Numbered from the stretch's first letter, positions 8,873 to 18,843 are shown. The stretch: 64,000 nt of DNA from an uncultured bacterium (GCA_905216055.1 CAJMSH010000002.1:186001-250000), one strand, 5' to 3'. Notes: generated from the letters alone by a model not told the origin. Numbers and translations: made by a program.

Positions 8873-9652
8873 ATGGGATTGGAAATTTCAAAAGCGTTTA
8901 GTGTAGGCGCAATACAACCGAATATTTATGTTAACCGAAACAGATATAATGTAGGCTTTTTCGGCGACTTATATTCTGATAAATTTGAGAGCAACTCTCC
9001 ACAAAGATATACATCAGAACCTGTTATAAGAAAAATGATTAATTCAAATCCAAAAATAAAAAATCTTGTAAAAGATTTCAACCCTGAATTAAACTTGAAT
9101 ATGCAGGAATTAGAACAACTTTTGGCACAACATGCAACAGATACAAAAAATATTGCAAAAGGAATAACTCAAAATCTTCCGTTTTCTCTACAAACAAAAG
9201 TAAATACTCAAGCCATAGAATCAGCAGCATACCTTCATGATCTTGGCAAAGTTCTTATACCTGCAGAAATTTTAAACAAGCCTGACAGACTTAATGAAGC
9301 TGAAACACAAATTATGCATAAGCATTCACAATTAAGTTATGAGCTTTTAAAGAATTCAAGCCTTGATGAAAAAACATTAAACCTAATCAGAAACCACCAT
9401 CAAAATGCTAAAAAGACAGGCTATCCTTGGGTTGGCAAAGATTTTAATGCAGATTTAGACTTGCAAATTTTATCAACAGCAGACAAATACTCTGCGCTGA
9501 CAGAAACTCGTACATATAAAGCACCAATGAGTTCAAAAGAAGCTTTGACAATAATTTACCAAGACGTGAAAGAAGGCAAACTTCATCCGTTTGTATTCAA
9601 AGCACTCGTAAATTATGCAAATGACACAACACCAATGGCAAAAGCAATATAG
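8873..9652 (+). CDS. HD-GYP domain protein, putative cyclic-di-GMP phosphodiesterase
   Basis: A 259-residue protein with a compact HD-GYP domain: HDLGK at 122-126, histidines 149 and 151 (HKHS), H175-H176 (NHHQ) and GYP at 183-185. These are the metal ligands and signature of phosphodiesterases that cleave cyclic di-GMP. HHE of the classic motif is HHQ here, so one ligand-side residue differs and activity needs proof. No sensor, receiver or membrane domain is present; instead a poorly structured 50-residue N-terminus contains AIQPNIYVN, echoed in an unrelated protein at 40357. The gene stands alone between divergent and convergent neighbours. Confidence 0.8.
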   Translation: MGLEISKAFSVGAIQPNIYVNRNRYNVGFFGDLYSDKFESNSPQRYTSEPVIRKMINSNPKIKNLVKDFNPELNLNMQELEQLLAQHATDTKNIAKGITQNLPFSLQTKVNTQAIESAAYLHDLGKVLIPAEILNKPDRLNEAETQIMHKHSQLSYELLKNSSLDEKTLNLIRNHHQNAKKTGYPWVGKDFNADLDLQILSTADKYSALTETRTYKAPMSSKEALTIIYQDVKEGKLHPFVFKALVNYANDTTPMAKAI

Positions 9653-9666
9653 CTGTTTATTTTGAG

Positions 9667-9687
9667 ATACTGAAACAATTTCAGTAT
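9667..9687 (+). terminator. Possible terminator hairpin
   Basis: A perfect 9-bp inverted repeat ATACTGAAA / TTTCAGTAT with a CAA loop lies 14 bases after the HD-GYP stop, between convergent genes. It is followed by AT-rich sequence, not a clean T run, so it is a weak intrinsic terminator. Confidence 0.5.
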
Positions 9688-9736
9688 AATATAATTTTTA
9701 TATTTATCTAATATTACGCTTTTAGCTTTTAATGCA

Positions 9737-11338
<1,602 letters not shown>

Positions 11339-11389
11339 TTATCCCTTTCCAACAATACAATTAAATTTTTAATAAAAATTTTTATATTA

Positions 11390-11440
11390 ATTCCCTAAAG
11401 TAATTTTGTAAAATTACAAAATACAAAGCCTTTAGGGAAT
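11390..11440 (-). promoter_or_regulatory. Nested inverted repeat between gatC and pyrG
   Basis: Outer arms ATTCCCTAAAG (11390-11400) and CTTTAGGGAAT (11430-11440) enclose a second perfect repeat ATTTTGTAA / TTACAAAAT (11403-11411, 11414-11422). As RNA on the minus strand this folds into a long stem 14 bases after the gatC stop and about 55 bases before pyrG. No T run follows directly, so it may be a terminator, a processing site or a pyrG leader element. Confidence 0.55.
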
Positions 11441-11454
11441 ATAAATATACAATT

Positions 11455-11736
11455 CTAGTTAATTTTAGGTACTTTAAAAAATCCGTTTTCAACTTCAGGA
11501 GCATTAGCCATCAAGTCTTCCTTACTAATTTCTTGAACGACTTTATCTTCTCTCATTACATTACAGAAATCAATAACCTGACACATTGGCTTAACGTTTG
11601 AAGTATCAACTTCATTCATCTGATCAACATACTTTAAAACATCACCTAATTGTTTTGTATATAACTCTTTTTCTTCTTCTGTTAATTCAAGTCTTGCAAG
11701 TTTTGCAACATGTTCTACATCTTTAATCGTAATCAT
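11455..11736 (-). CDS. gatC: Asp-tRNA(Asn)/Glu-tRNA(Gln) amidotransferase subunit C
   Basis: A 93-residue subunit of the GatCAB amidotransferase, which converts misacylated Glu-tRNA(Gln) or Asp-tRNA(Asn) to the correct form. The sequence is typical throughout: ITIKDVEHVAKLARLELTEEE at the start, the LGDVLKYVDQMNEVDTSNVKPM belt in the middle and the ENGFFKVPKI end that threads between GatA and GatB. GGAG is seven bases from the ATG. GatA and GatB are not in this window, so the complex is encoded at separate loci. Its presence implies indirect charging of Gln or Asn tRNA in this organism. Confidence 0.95.
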   Translation of the reverse strand: MITIKDVEHVAKLARLELTEEEKELYTKQLGDVLKYVDQMNEVDTSNVKPMCQVIDFCNVMREDKVVQEISKEDLMANAPEVENGFFKVPKIN

Positions 11737-11864
11737 TTTTCCACTCCGTTATTCTATTATAGTAGCATAAAAATATTACATGATGTAAAATTATTACATA
11801 AATTTAATGATTTCTAAAATAAAAATGTTATGCTATAATACTATTATTATTGGAGATTAATTCG

Positions 11865-12653
11865 TTGGAGATTAAAGCAAAAAGACATACAGACGATTTA
11901 GATGAACAACTTCTTGCATACAAAGATTGTACTGATGAGAAGAAAAAGCGTATGCTTCATATTAATATTGTTGAAAGCGGTATGAATCTTGTAAAAAAAA
12001 TTGCAGGAAATATTTCTGCTCAATCAGGTATTTCTAATGAAGATTTGGTGCAAGTCGGCTCTATTGGATTAATCAAGGCTATTGAATTTTTTAACCCTCA
12101 AAAAAACACAAAATTCAAAACTTATGCCTCTTATTTTATTAGAGGTGAAATCAAACACTATTTGAGAGATAAGGCCTCTATGATAAAGGCTCCAAGGGAA
12201 TTACAAGAACTTGTATTCAAAATCAGTTCTGCTGTTAAACAGTTGAAAGAAAAAGGAATTGAAGATCCGTCAGAAGATCAAATTGCTGATATTGTCGGAG
12301 TTTCCGTTGAAAAGATACATGAAGTAATGGAAATAGAGCTTTGCAAAAGCACACTATCTCTTGATCAAGCAATATCAAACGTTGATGATGATGATTTGAC
12401 TCTTATTGATAAAATCCCGTCTGGCGATTATCAAGAATTTATGAATTCTTATGAAAATAAAATGATGCTTGCTGCTGCAATAAAAAAATTGCCAAATGAT
12501 TTACAACAAATTATCGAAATGAGTTATTATGAAGATTTAAACCAGCGTGAAATTTCCGAAAGAATTCATATTTCACAAATGCAGGTTTCAAGAAGACTGA
12601 AAAAAGCCTTAAGCAAAATGTATGAAATAATTACGTCTAAAGATGAAAAATAA
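11865..12653 (+). CDS. Sigma-70 family sigma factor (SigB/SigF/FliA-like)
   Basis: About 262 residues with regions 2, 3 and 4. Region 2 reads SNEDLVQVGSIGLIKAIEFFNPQKNTKFKTYASYFIRGEIKHYLRD, the core-binding and -10 recognition helices. Region 3 is KAPRELQELVFKI to VGVSVEKIHEVME. Region 4 (LPNDLQQIIEMSYYEDLNQREISERIHISQMQVSRRLKKAL) is the -35 helix-turn-helix. Region 1.1 is absent, so this is an alternative factor of the SigB/F/G type. An in-frame TTG exists at 11850, but TTG at 11865 has GGAG nine bases upstream and is preferred. A TATAAT at about 11834 may be its promoter. The prepilin peptidase gene follows 15 bases later, probably co-transcribed. No anti-sigma gene is adjacent. Confidence 0.9.
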   Translation: MEIKAKRHTDDLDEQLLAYKDCTDEKKKRMLHINIVESGMNLVKKIAGNISAQSGISNEDLVQVGSIGLIKAIEFFNPQKNTKFKTYASYFIRGEIKHYLRDKASMIKAPRELQELVFKISSAVKQLKEKGIEDPSEDQIADIVGVSVEKIHEVMEIELCKSTLSLDQAISNVDDDDLTLIDKIPSGDYQEFMNSYENKMMLAAAIKKLPNDLQQIIEMSYYEDLNQREISERIHISQMQVSRRLKKALSKMYEIITSKDEK

Positions 12654-12668
12654 AAGGAGACATTAAAA

Positions 12669-13664
12669 ATGGGAGCTTTAATAGCGATTTTAGCATTTGT
12701 TTTTATTATCGGCTTGTGCATTGGAAGTTTTTTAAATGTTGTTATTTTAAGAACTTTAAGCGAGGAATCCATTGTATTTCCGGCTTCTAAATGCCCAAAA
12801 TGCCAACACCCGTTAAAATGGTGGCATAATATACCGGTTTTATCTTATATCTTTTTAAGAGGGAAATGTGCTTTTTGTAAAGAACACATTAGCATTCAAT
12901 ATCCAATTGTTGAACTTTTAACAGGTATAATTTTTACATTATTATTTATGAAATTCGGAGTAAGCGCAGATACACTGTTTGCGTGGATAATTTCATCATT
13001 ACTTATCGTAATTGCAGGAACAGATATTAAGGAAAAAGTTGTTTATGATGTTCACACATATACATTAATAGCTATCGGACTTTTATACGCGATTGTTGTA
13101 ACTGCAGTATCTATTTTCCAAACACACATTGCAGGAACTCCAATGGAATTTACAAAATATTTTGTACTTAACAATCCAATATTTATGTCACTTATGGGTA
13201 TGCTTTTAGGTGCTGCTATTCTTGAAATATGCGCAAGAGCAGGATATTTAATTGTTGGGACAAGAGCTTTTGGAGAAGGTGATACTTTTATCGCTGCAGG
13301 TTTAGGTTCAATTTTTGGATGGAGATCTTTAATTGTTGTACTTGCAATGTCAGTTCTTATTCAAGTAATCATATTTTTACCTATATTTATAAAAGGACTT
13401 GTTAAAAATAAAGATTGGAAAACTCTTACAACCTTCACTGTTTTTGTAATATTTGCAATTGCATTCTACGCATTACAAAATTACAGAGTTATAACTGTTG
13501 AAAATATTGCGCTATACACAGTATTTGCAATAATCCTTGCAGCTCTTGGTATTATATCTTGCGTATTTATCTTTAAAGGATTACGCGAACACCCTGAAAA
13601 TAGAACTTATATGCCGTTTGGACCAGCAATGGTTGTTGCAGCATTCATTGCTCTAATTTTATAA
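12669..13664 (+). CDS. pilD: Prepilin peptidase (A24 family), also N-methyltransferase type
   Basis: A polytopic inner-membrane aspartyl protease that trims the leader of type IV prepilins and pseudopilins and methylates the new N-terminus. The N-terminal DUF-type domain has two zinc-ribbon pairs at C42/C45 and C67/C70 with the usual HNIPVLSY between. The two catalytic Asp are visible: D119 (AGTDIKEK) and D205 in FGEGD. At 331 residues it is longer than most because of extra C-terminal membrane helices. AAGGAGA lies about nine bases before the ATG. The likely substrate in this window is the pilin-like protein at 20211, and perhaps 6681. Confidence 0.93.
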   Translation: MGALIAILAFVFIIGLCIGSFLNVVILRTLSEESIVFPASKCPKCQHPLKWWHNIPVLSYIFLRGKCAFCKEHISIQYPIVELLTGIIFTLLFMKFGVSADTLFAWIISSLLIVIAGTDIKEKVVYDVHTYTLIAIGLLYAIVVTAVSIFQTHIAGTPMEFTKYFVLNNPIFMSLMGMLLGAAILEICARAGYLIVGTRAFGEGDTFIAAGLGSIFGWRSLIVVLAMSVLIQVIIFLPIFIKGLVKNKDWKTLTTFTVFVIFAIAFYALQNYRVITVENIALYTVFAIILAALGIISCVFIFKGLREHPENRTYMPFGPAMVVAAFIALIL

Positions 13665-13691
13665 AAAATTATTATTTTCAAAATATATGAT

Positions 13692-13724
13692 AAAAAACTC
13701 TTTGAATATATCAAAGAGTTTTTT
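13692..13724. terminator. Bidirectional terminator hairpin
   Basis: AAAAAACTCTTTGA / TCAAAGAGTTTTTT, 14-bp arms with a five-base loop, between the convergent prepilin peptidase and ruvA genes. A and T runs on either side allow it to work in both directions. Confidence 0.9.
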
Positions 13725-13749
13725 ATTATTACAAATTTTTTTTACATCT

Positions 13750-14370
13750 TTAAACAGCAGACAAAATCTTTAATGCTTCTTTTAAAATTTCTTCTGCAGA
13801 AGCTTTATCTCCCAAAATAGAAAGAGCTTTTGACAGAGCATCTTGAATTTCTTTTCTCTCATAACCTAGAGAAACAAGCACCATTTGAGCATCTTCAACA
13901 GCTTTATCATCAATTTTTGCAGGAGTAATTGAAGTAATTTTTATAGGTTCTTTTGTTTGATAATTCATCAACTTATCTTTTAGTTCAAGAATAATTTTTT
14001 GAGCTAATTTAGGCCCTACCCCTTTTGCTCTTGTAAGTTCTTTATAATTCCCGTCTATTACAAAACCAATAAGCTCGGAAGATTCAAATTCATCAAGCAA
14101 AGTCAAAGCCATTTTAGAGCCAACACCGGAAACAGATGTCAAAATATTGAAAATATCCCGATCTTCCTTGTGCAAAAATCCGCAAAGACTCATTTTATCT
14201 TCCCTATGCAACAAAACTGTGTAAATTTTTATATCACCGTCAGGCATTTGAGAAAAATCTCTTGTTGTAACCTCTAAAAGATAACCTATTCCTGAAGTTT
14301 CAACCGTTACAAATGTACCTTTTGAAGAATTTGATTTATTTGTTAAAATTCCCTTGATATAATCGTACAT
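13750..14370 (-). CDS. ruvA: Holliday junction branch-migration protein RuvA
   Basis: Binds four-way DNA junctions and loads the RuvB motor during recombination. The N-terminal OB-fold starts MYDYIKGILTNK and contains VETSGIGYLLEV. The two helix-hairpin-helix motifs are ILTSVSGVGSKMAL and LTRAKGVGPKLAQKIILELKDK. The C-terminal domain III (DAQMVLVSLGYERKEIQDAL) contacts RuvB. The frame opens at TTG 14388, but ATG at 14370 has AGAGGA about seven bases upstream and gives the standard N-terminus and about 206 residues. It sits just downstream of dnaA on the same strand. ruvB and ruvC are not in the window. Confidence 0.96.
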   Translation of the reverse strand: MYDYIKGILTNKSNSSKGTFVTVETSGIGYLLEVTTRDFSQMPDGDIKIYTVLLHREDKMSLCGFLHKEDRDIFNILTSVSGVGSKMALTLLDEFESSELIGFVIDGNYKELTRAKGVGPKLAQKIILELKDKLMNYQTKEPIKITSITPAKIDDKAVEDAQMVLVSLGYERKEIQDALSKALSILGDKASAEEILKEALKILSAV

Positions 14371-14404
14371 AAAATTTCCTCTACTCAATAAAATTTTAAT
14401 CTTT

Positions 14405-15784
14405 TTATTTTTCTAAAGTTCGCCTTATTGTATATACAGCATTTTCCAAATCTTTATTCGTCCTCAATTCATCTTTAATTTTTTCATAAGAATAAAGCAT
14501 AGTAGTATGTTTTTTCTTGAAAAATTCTGCAATACTTTCAAAACTTTTTTGTGTCAATTCACGTGACATATAAACTGCAATATGACGGGCTGAAGAAACT
14601 CTTTGATTTCTTGCTGAGCTTAAAAAATCACTCAAAGAAACGCCATAATAATCGCCCACAGCTCTTGCGACCTTTTCAATTGTTAATTCTTCTCTTGCAG
14701 CTTCACAATTCAAAACTTTTTTTGCATAAGCAAGCGTTAAATCAACTTTTTCGATGTCTGCATAAGCACTAACTTTATTAAATGCGCCTTCAAGTTCTCT
14801 CACATTATTCACAAAATTTTTAGCAATATATTCAAACACATCAAAATCAGCTTTTACATTTGCCTGTTCAGCAAGATTCTTCAAAATTGCAACTCTAGTT
14901 TCAAAATCAGGCGGTGTAATATCAACCATTAACCCCATTTCAAAACGAGTTCTCAACCTGTCTGGAAGTGTCGGAATATCCTTTGGCAATCTGTCTGATG
15001 TTATTACTATCTGCTTATTTTTGTTATGCAAACTGTCAAATGTATGGAATATTTCTTCCATAGTATAAGTTTTACTTTCCAAAAACTGAATATCATCAAT
15101 TAATAAAACATCAACATTTCTATATTTCTGACGAAATTTTTCCATACGGGCATTTCTGTCATTCCCGCCACATTGAATATTCTTGATTAACTCATTAACA
15201 TACTCTTCTGTTTTAATATATTTTACTTTCAATTTCGGCTTATTAAAAATTATATAATGCCCGATTGCTTGCATCAAATGGGTTTTGCCAAGACCTGAAG
15301 CTCCATATATAAACAAAGGATTATATTTTTTTGCAGGATTTTGAGCTACCGCAAAAGCTGCAGCATGAGCAAATCTGCTATTTTCTCCAACTACAAAATT
15401 TGAAAATTTATATTTCAAATTCAAATTAGCAGAAGACTGCATCTGAGCAAGATTATCCATAATCCTGTTGTCATCTGATTCAGAAAGAGCTTTTTTCTGT
15501 TTTTGAAGTTCTTTTTTCTTTTCTTTCTGATAACGGTCTGCAAATTCCTCGTCATACACAACGTTATAGCTTATATTTTTACCGTAAGCATTTTTTAAAG
15601 CTTCTAAAATTTTTGCATCATGCTGTGATTTTATTGCTTGCGGGGCAAGTGCATGAGCTGTAATTAAAGTTAAAACATTACCGTCAAAAGAAACAGGTTC
15701 CAAAGGTTCTATCCACATCTTAAATGTCGGAACCGTCTCGGCTAACTCCTCTTTTGCTTTGCTCCATATCTCTTTTTCATCCAT
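14405..15784 (-). CDS. dnaA: Chromosomal replication initiator protein DnaA
   Basis: The AAA+ initiator that binds DnaA boxes and opens oriC. Domain I is at 1-80 (IWSKAKEELAETVPTFKMWIEPLEP). A short variable linker follows. Domain III carries Walker A at 161-169 (GASGLGKTH) and Walker B at about 227-235 (VLLIDDIQF). Domain IV has the DnaA signature (SSARNQRVSSARHIAVYMSRELT) for box recognition. At 459 residues it is full length. No Shine-Dalgarno is seen before the ATG; instead TATAGT lies 11 bases upstream, hinting at a nearly leaderless transcript. The neighbours are not dnaN or recF, and no DnaA-box cluster is visible, so this is probably not oriC. Confidence 0.98.
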   Translation of the reverse strand: MDEKEIWSKAKEELAETVPTFKMWIEPLEPVSFDGNVLTLITAHALAPQAIKSQHDAKILEALKNAYGKNISYNVVYDEEFADRYQKEKKKELQKQKKALSESDDNRIMDNLAQMQSSANLNLKYKFSNFVVGENSRFAHAAAFAVAQNPAKKYNPLFIYGASGLGKTHLMQAIGHYIIFNKPKLKVKYIKTEEYVNELIKNIQCGGNDRNARMEKFRQKYRNVDVLLIDDIQFLESKTYTMEEIFHTFDSLHNKNKQIVITSDRLPKDIPTLPDRLRTRFEMGLMVDITPPDFETRVAILKNLAEQANVKADFDVFEYIAKNFVNNVRELEGAFNKVSAYADIEKVDLTLAYAKKVLNCEAAREELTIEKVARAVGDYYGVSLSDFLSSARNQRVSSARHIAVYMSRELTQKSFESIAEFFKKKHTTMLYSYEKIKDELRTNKDLENAVYTIRRTLEK

Positions 15785-15795
15785 AATTTAATTTT

Positions 15796-15801
15796 ACTAT
15801 A
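15796..15801 (-). promoter_or_regulatory. Candidate -10 element for dnaA
   Basis: TATAGT on the minus strand, 11 bases before the dnaA ATG. No -35 match and no ribosome-binding site are seen. The spacing would give a leader of only about four bases. Confidence 0.35.
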
Positions 15802-15832
15802 AAAATAATTTTTATAATGCTTAGAAAATTTT

Positions 15833-16585
15833 TTATACAAACAATTTATATAAAATAACTGCACATGAAATTGACAAATTCAAAGATTCAACATTTGGTG
15901 CCATTTCAATTTTTACACTTTTTGTTGCAAAATTTATCAACTCATCAGACAACCCGTCAGCTTCAGAGCCAAACATCACAAGCAAAGGTTCTTTTACTTT
16001 AATATCTTTCAAGTATTCTTTTGCTCTCGGCAAAGTTGCAACACGTTCAAACCCGCTAAATTCATTCTTTAATTCACTAAAATCACTGATATAAACAACA
16101 GGAATTTTCCATAAATTTCCAACAGATGAACGCACACATTTAGGATTATAAATATCAGCGCACTCACTGCCGTATAATATAATAGCATCAACTCCAAATG
16201 CAGTTGACGTTCTTAAAATTGTTCCAAGATTGCCTAAATCTTTAATATTTTCAAGTAAAACAACTTTTTTTAAGTTTTTCAAATCTCTGATTGAACATAT
16301 TTTTTTAACGGCAACACCAACAACTTCAGGTGCGGAATCTGTTGTTGAAATCTTTTTTAAAACAGCTTCATCAGTCAAAATTAATTTATCTTCAAGATAC
16401 TTATATTCTTCAAATTTTTCTTTATGAACAAATACGTAATCAATTTCAAGTCCTGCCTGAAAAGCTTCTTCAACACATTTTTTACCTTCCAGCAAAAATT
16501 TATTTTCCTTATCTCTATATTTTTTTTGCTGTAATTTTACGGTTTCTTTAACAAGATTATTATTTACGCTTGTAATCTCTTGCAT
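15833..16585 (-). CDS. TrmH/SpoU family RNA 2'-O-methyltransferase
   Basis: A SAM-dependent SPOUT methyltransferase that methylates the 2'-OH of a ribose in rRNA or tRNA. The N-terminal substrate-binding part starts ITSVNNNLVKETVKLQQKKYRDKENKFLLEG, typical of RlmB/TsnR relatives. The knot motifs are ENIKDLGNLGTILRTSTAFG (motif 1), LLVMFGSEADGLSDELI (motif 2) and MAPNVESLNLSISCAVILY (motif 3), all complete. The ATG directly abuts the stop of the aminopeptidase gene, so translation is coupled in the ppi-pepP-trmH run. The target nucleotide cannot be told from sequence alone. Confidence 0.92.
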   Translation of the reverse strand: MQEITSVNNNLVKETVKLQQKKYRDKENKFLLEGKKCVEEAFQAGLEIDYVFVHKEKFEEYKYLEDKLILTDEAVLKKISTTDSAPEVVGVAVKKICSIRDLKNLKKVVLLENIKDLGNLGTILRTSTAFGVDAIILYGSECADIYNPKCVRSSVGNLWKIPVVYISDFSELKNEFSGFERVATLPRAKEYLKDIKVKEPLLVMFGSEADGLSDELINFATKSVKIEMAPNVESLNLSISCAVILYKLFV

Positions 16586-18106
16586 CTATAAGACCTCAAA
16601 TTCCTTAAGCCATTCTTTTTCCTGTTCAGAGAGCAATGAAAAATCAATAAGTTTTTTCTCATAATTCATGTGAACAAAAGATGTTTTCTTTCCATTATTC
16701 ATATAACAAGAATTTTCAAGTCTTACTCCGAAATAATTTTCGTTATACAAACCGGGTTCAATTGTAAAACACATGTTATCTTTTATCTCAATTTTAGCCA
16801 TTTCATTTTTGCTCAAATTTGGCGGATACTCATGAACACTCACACCAATTCCATGACCTAAGCCGTGATTAAATACAAAACCATCAATTTCATTTTCAGA
16901 ATATATTTTTCTTGCAAGAGCATCGACTTCATACCCGTTTGTCAAATTGGAATTATAAGCATTCAAAAACATTTTCAAAACAGTTGTATAAACTCTCCTT
17001 TGCAATTCAGAAGGAGTTCCTTTTACAAACACTCTTGTAATATCTGTTGCAAGTCCCTGTTCATAATACGCACCGCAATCAATCAAAACAAGAGATCCGT
17101 CTTTTAAGATTTCATCTTTAGAGCATTTTGAATAATGTGCCAATGCAGAATTTTCATCCTTTGCTACAATTGATTTAAAGCTCAAACTTTTTGCACCAAA
17201 ATGTCTAAATTGTTTTTCCAATTCTTGAGCGATATCAAATTCAGAAATATTATCGTTATTTTCAATATAATCGCGAATTGCCTTAACTGCCATATCTGTA
17301 CGTTTGAAAGCATCTATATAATGTTTTATTTCATCATCAGTTTTTACAGATTTCATCAACTTTATAGGGCTATCCGCCAAAACTCTGACCTTGTCGCCTA
17401 TCAATGCGTAATCATAAGCATTAATAGTAGATTTATCTACAAAAATATTTCCCTGATAACTTTCAACAAAATCATCAATATCATCTAACAAGCGAGCTCT
17501 GCCTGCCAAAATAACGGCTTTTCCCCTAATTTTACTTGAATAATTTTTTGAAAAATCTCTTAAATTAAATAAATAAGAAACTTCCTCTAAATCAGTAATT
17601 AAAACAGCACCGTCAAAATTTATATTCTTAATTTTTTCTTCAACAGGAACACCCTCAACCTGAACAATATTTGAATTATCATAAGGTATATTTTTATCTA
17701 AAGGATCGATATCAAAATACTTAAGCTCAACTCCTAAAGCTTTCAAAACCTCAACTCTTTTTTGAGAATTTTTCTTTGAAAATATACCAAGAGTCTTACC
17801 TTCAGGAATTTTTTTCACAAGTTCTTGTAAAAAAATCTGTCCTGTTTGAAGTTTCACAACAGTAACAATATTATGATCAACCTCTAAATCAGCCTGAATA
17901 TGATAACGTCCGTCAACAAAAAGATAAATATTATCGAAAGTCACAAGCGCATCACCAGTTGAGCCTGAAAAATCAGTCAGTTCATAACGGGAATTTTCAT
18001 CTAATGAAGTATATTCTTCTAAATATTTGTTTGTTGCATTAACAAGAAGATATTCAACTCCTTGCGCCTTCATAAATTCACGAATTTTATTTACAGCACT
18101 AATCAT
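16586..18106 (-). CDS. pepP: Xaa-Pro aminopeptidase (aminopeptidase P, M24B)
   Basis: A cytosolic metallopeptidase that removes N-terminal residues preceding proline. It has creatinase-type N-terminal domains and a pita-bread C-terminal domain. The dinuclear metal ligands can be picked out: Asp in LIDCGAYYEQGLATDITRVF (two Asp), His in NHGLGHGIGVSVHEYP, Glu in FTIEPGLY and Glu in VRLENSCY. Length (506) fits the three-domain form. The ATG at 18106 overlaps the end of the parvulin gene (ATGATTAG), preferred over a TTG one codon upstream. It is in one operon with parvulin and the TrmH methyltransferase. Confidence 0.92.
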   Translation of the reverse strand: MISAVNKIREFMKAQGVEYLLVNATNKYLEEYTSLDENSRYELTDFSGSTGDALVTFDNIYLFVDGRYHIQADLEVDHNIVTVVKLQTGQIFLQELVKKIPEGKTLGIFSKKNSQKRVEVLKALGVELKYFDIDPLDKNIPYDNSNIVQVEGVPVEEKIKNINFDGAVLITDLEEVSYLFNLRDFSKNYSSKIRGKAVILAGRARLLDDIDDFVESYQGNIFVDKSTINAYDYALIGDKVRVLADSPIKLMKSVKTDDEIKHYIDAFKRTDMAVKAIRDYIENNDNISEFDIAQELEKQFRHFGAKSLSFKSIVAKDENSALAHYSKCSKDEILKDGSLVLIDCGAYYEQGLATDITRVFVKGTPSELQRRVYTTVLKMFLNAYNSNLTNGYEVDALARKIYSENEIDGFVFNHGLGHGIGVSVHEYPPNLSKNEMAKIEIKDNMCFTIEPGLYNENYFGVRLENSCYMNNGKKTSFVHMNYEKKLIDFSLLSEQEKEWLKEFEVL

Positions 18107-18389
18107 CAATCATACCTGTCATTTGAATTAAATGCCAACCGAATTGAGTTTGTACAGGTTCAGAAATATCTCCGACCTTTTTCAAAGCAAAAGCAGCATC
18201 TTCAAAAGGTTTTACCATAACTCCGCGTTTAAAAAATCCTAAATCTCCACCATCACGTCCGGAAGGGCAAAGAGAATGTTCTTTTGCAGCTTCGGCAAAA
18301 GATTTTCCACCTTTAATTTCTTCTAACAAATTTTTTGCTTCATCTTCAGTTTTTACCAAAATATGACTTGCTCTTACTTCTTTCAACAT
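18099..18389 (-). CDS. Parvulin-type peptidyl-prolyl isomerase
   Basis: A 96-residue stand-alone parvulin domain that speeds cis-trans isomerisation at X-Pro bonds. Recognisable parts are VRASHILVKTEDEAKNLLEEIKGG, FAEAAKEHSLCPSGRDGGDLGFFKRGVMVKPFEDAAF and FGWHLIQM. No signal peptide is present, so it should act in the cytosol. The frame opens at 18419, but ATG at 18389 has AAAGGAG eight bases upstream and begins right before the domain. It is the first gene of an operon with pepP and trmH. It resembles PpiC-type cytosolic parvulins. Confidence 0.93.
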   Translation of the reverse strand: MLKEVRASHILVKTEDEAKNLLEEIKGGKSFAEAAKEHSLCPSGRDGGDLGFFKRGVMVKPFEDAAFALKKVGDISEPVQTQFGWHLIQMTGMIDD

Positions 18390-18462
18390 TATAAAAACTC
18401 CTTTTTTATTTGTACACAATTATGATAACACTAAAAAAGAGTTTCTTCAATTTACTTTAAAT

Positions 18463-18496
18463 AAAAAAACTTGTCTGAAATCAATCAAACAAGTTT
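18463..18496 (-). terminator. Minus-strand intrinsic terminator with no upstream protein gene
   Basis: AAACTTGT (18467-18474) pairs with ACAAGTTT (18489-18496); read on the minus strand the hairpin ends in seven T (complement of 18463-18469). No protein gene lies upstream on this strand back to the tRNA at 18771, so it must end an RNA made inside 18497-18770. Confidence 0.75.
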
Positions 18497-18620
18497 CACA
18501 TATCAAACATAGAGTTTGTAAATCTTAGGAAATAAGCTTGTTATATTTTCAACCAAACCGCAAAAAGAAAAAATCTTGTCGCAACCCCGAAAAAGTGCCT
18601 GGATATAACAAGCTTACATA
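18497..18620 (-). ncRNA. Candidate structured non-coding RNA
   Basis: The 381-base gap between parvulin and tRNA-Gly holds no supported reading frame. It contains a perfect 14-bp inverted repeat (TAAGCTTGTTATAT at 18533-18546, ATATAACAAGCTTA at 18603-18616) enclosing 56 bases, and a minus-strand terminator follows at 18463-18496. A TATAAT on the minus strand just above 18616 could start transcription at about 18615-18620, giving an RNA of about 150 bases including the terminator. I see no SRP GGAA loop, no tmRNA features and no clear 6S bubble. A 6S-like or clade-specific RNA is possible. The exact ends are uncertain. Confidence 0.5.
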
Positions 18621-18734
18621 TATTATATTAACGCTTTTTTCAATGGTTTTCACCACTCGTGAGAATAACTTTTATACAGAAAAACTAACAAAAATGAGCT
18701 AATTCTAAAGGATTAGATTTTTTAGTTTTAGCTA

Positions 18735-18762
18735 TTGCAAAAAATTTTTTTTATATTATATT
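18735..18762 (+). promoter_or_regulatory. Promoter for tRNA-Gly
   Basis: TTGCAA (18735-18740), 16-base spacer, then TATATT (18757-18762), placing the start of transcription within a few bases of the tRNA 5' end. Confidence 0.6.
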
Positions 18763-18770
18763 AGAGATAT

Positions 18771-18843
18771 GCGGAAGTAACTCAATGGCTAGAGTACCTG
18801 CCTTCCAAGCAGGCTGTTGCGAGTTCGAGTCTCGTCTTCCGCT
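18771..18843 (+). tRNA. tRNA-Gly (anticodon TCC)
   Basis: A full cloverleaf: acceptor GCGGAAG pairs with CTTCCGC, the anticodon arm CCTGC-CTTCCAA-GCAGG gives anticodon TCC (reads GGA and wobbles to GGG), and the T arm carries GTTCGAGTC. The discriminator is T, as expected for bacterial tRNA-Gly. CCA is not encoded. A T run follows directly and may end transcription. mscS begins 50 bases downstream. Confidence 0.97.

Noticed and set aside
14405..15832. Possible oriC next to dnaA
   Set aside because: The gaps on both sides of dnaA are under 50 bases and hold no cluster of TTATNCACA-type boxes; only one near-match (CTATCCACA) occurs inside the gene.
18529..18620. SRP (4.5S) RNA
   Set aside because: The hairpin lacks the conserved GGAA-type apical loop and the AGCAGCC side of helix 8 on either strand.
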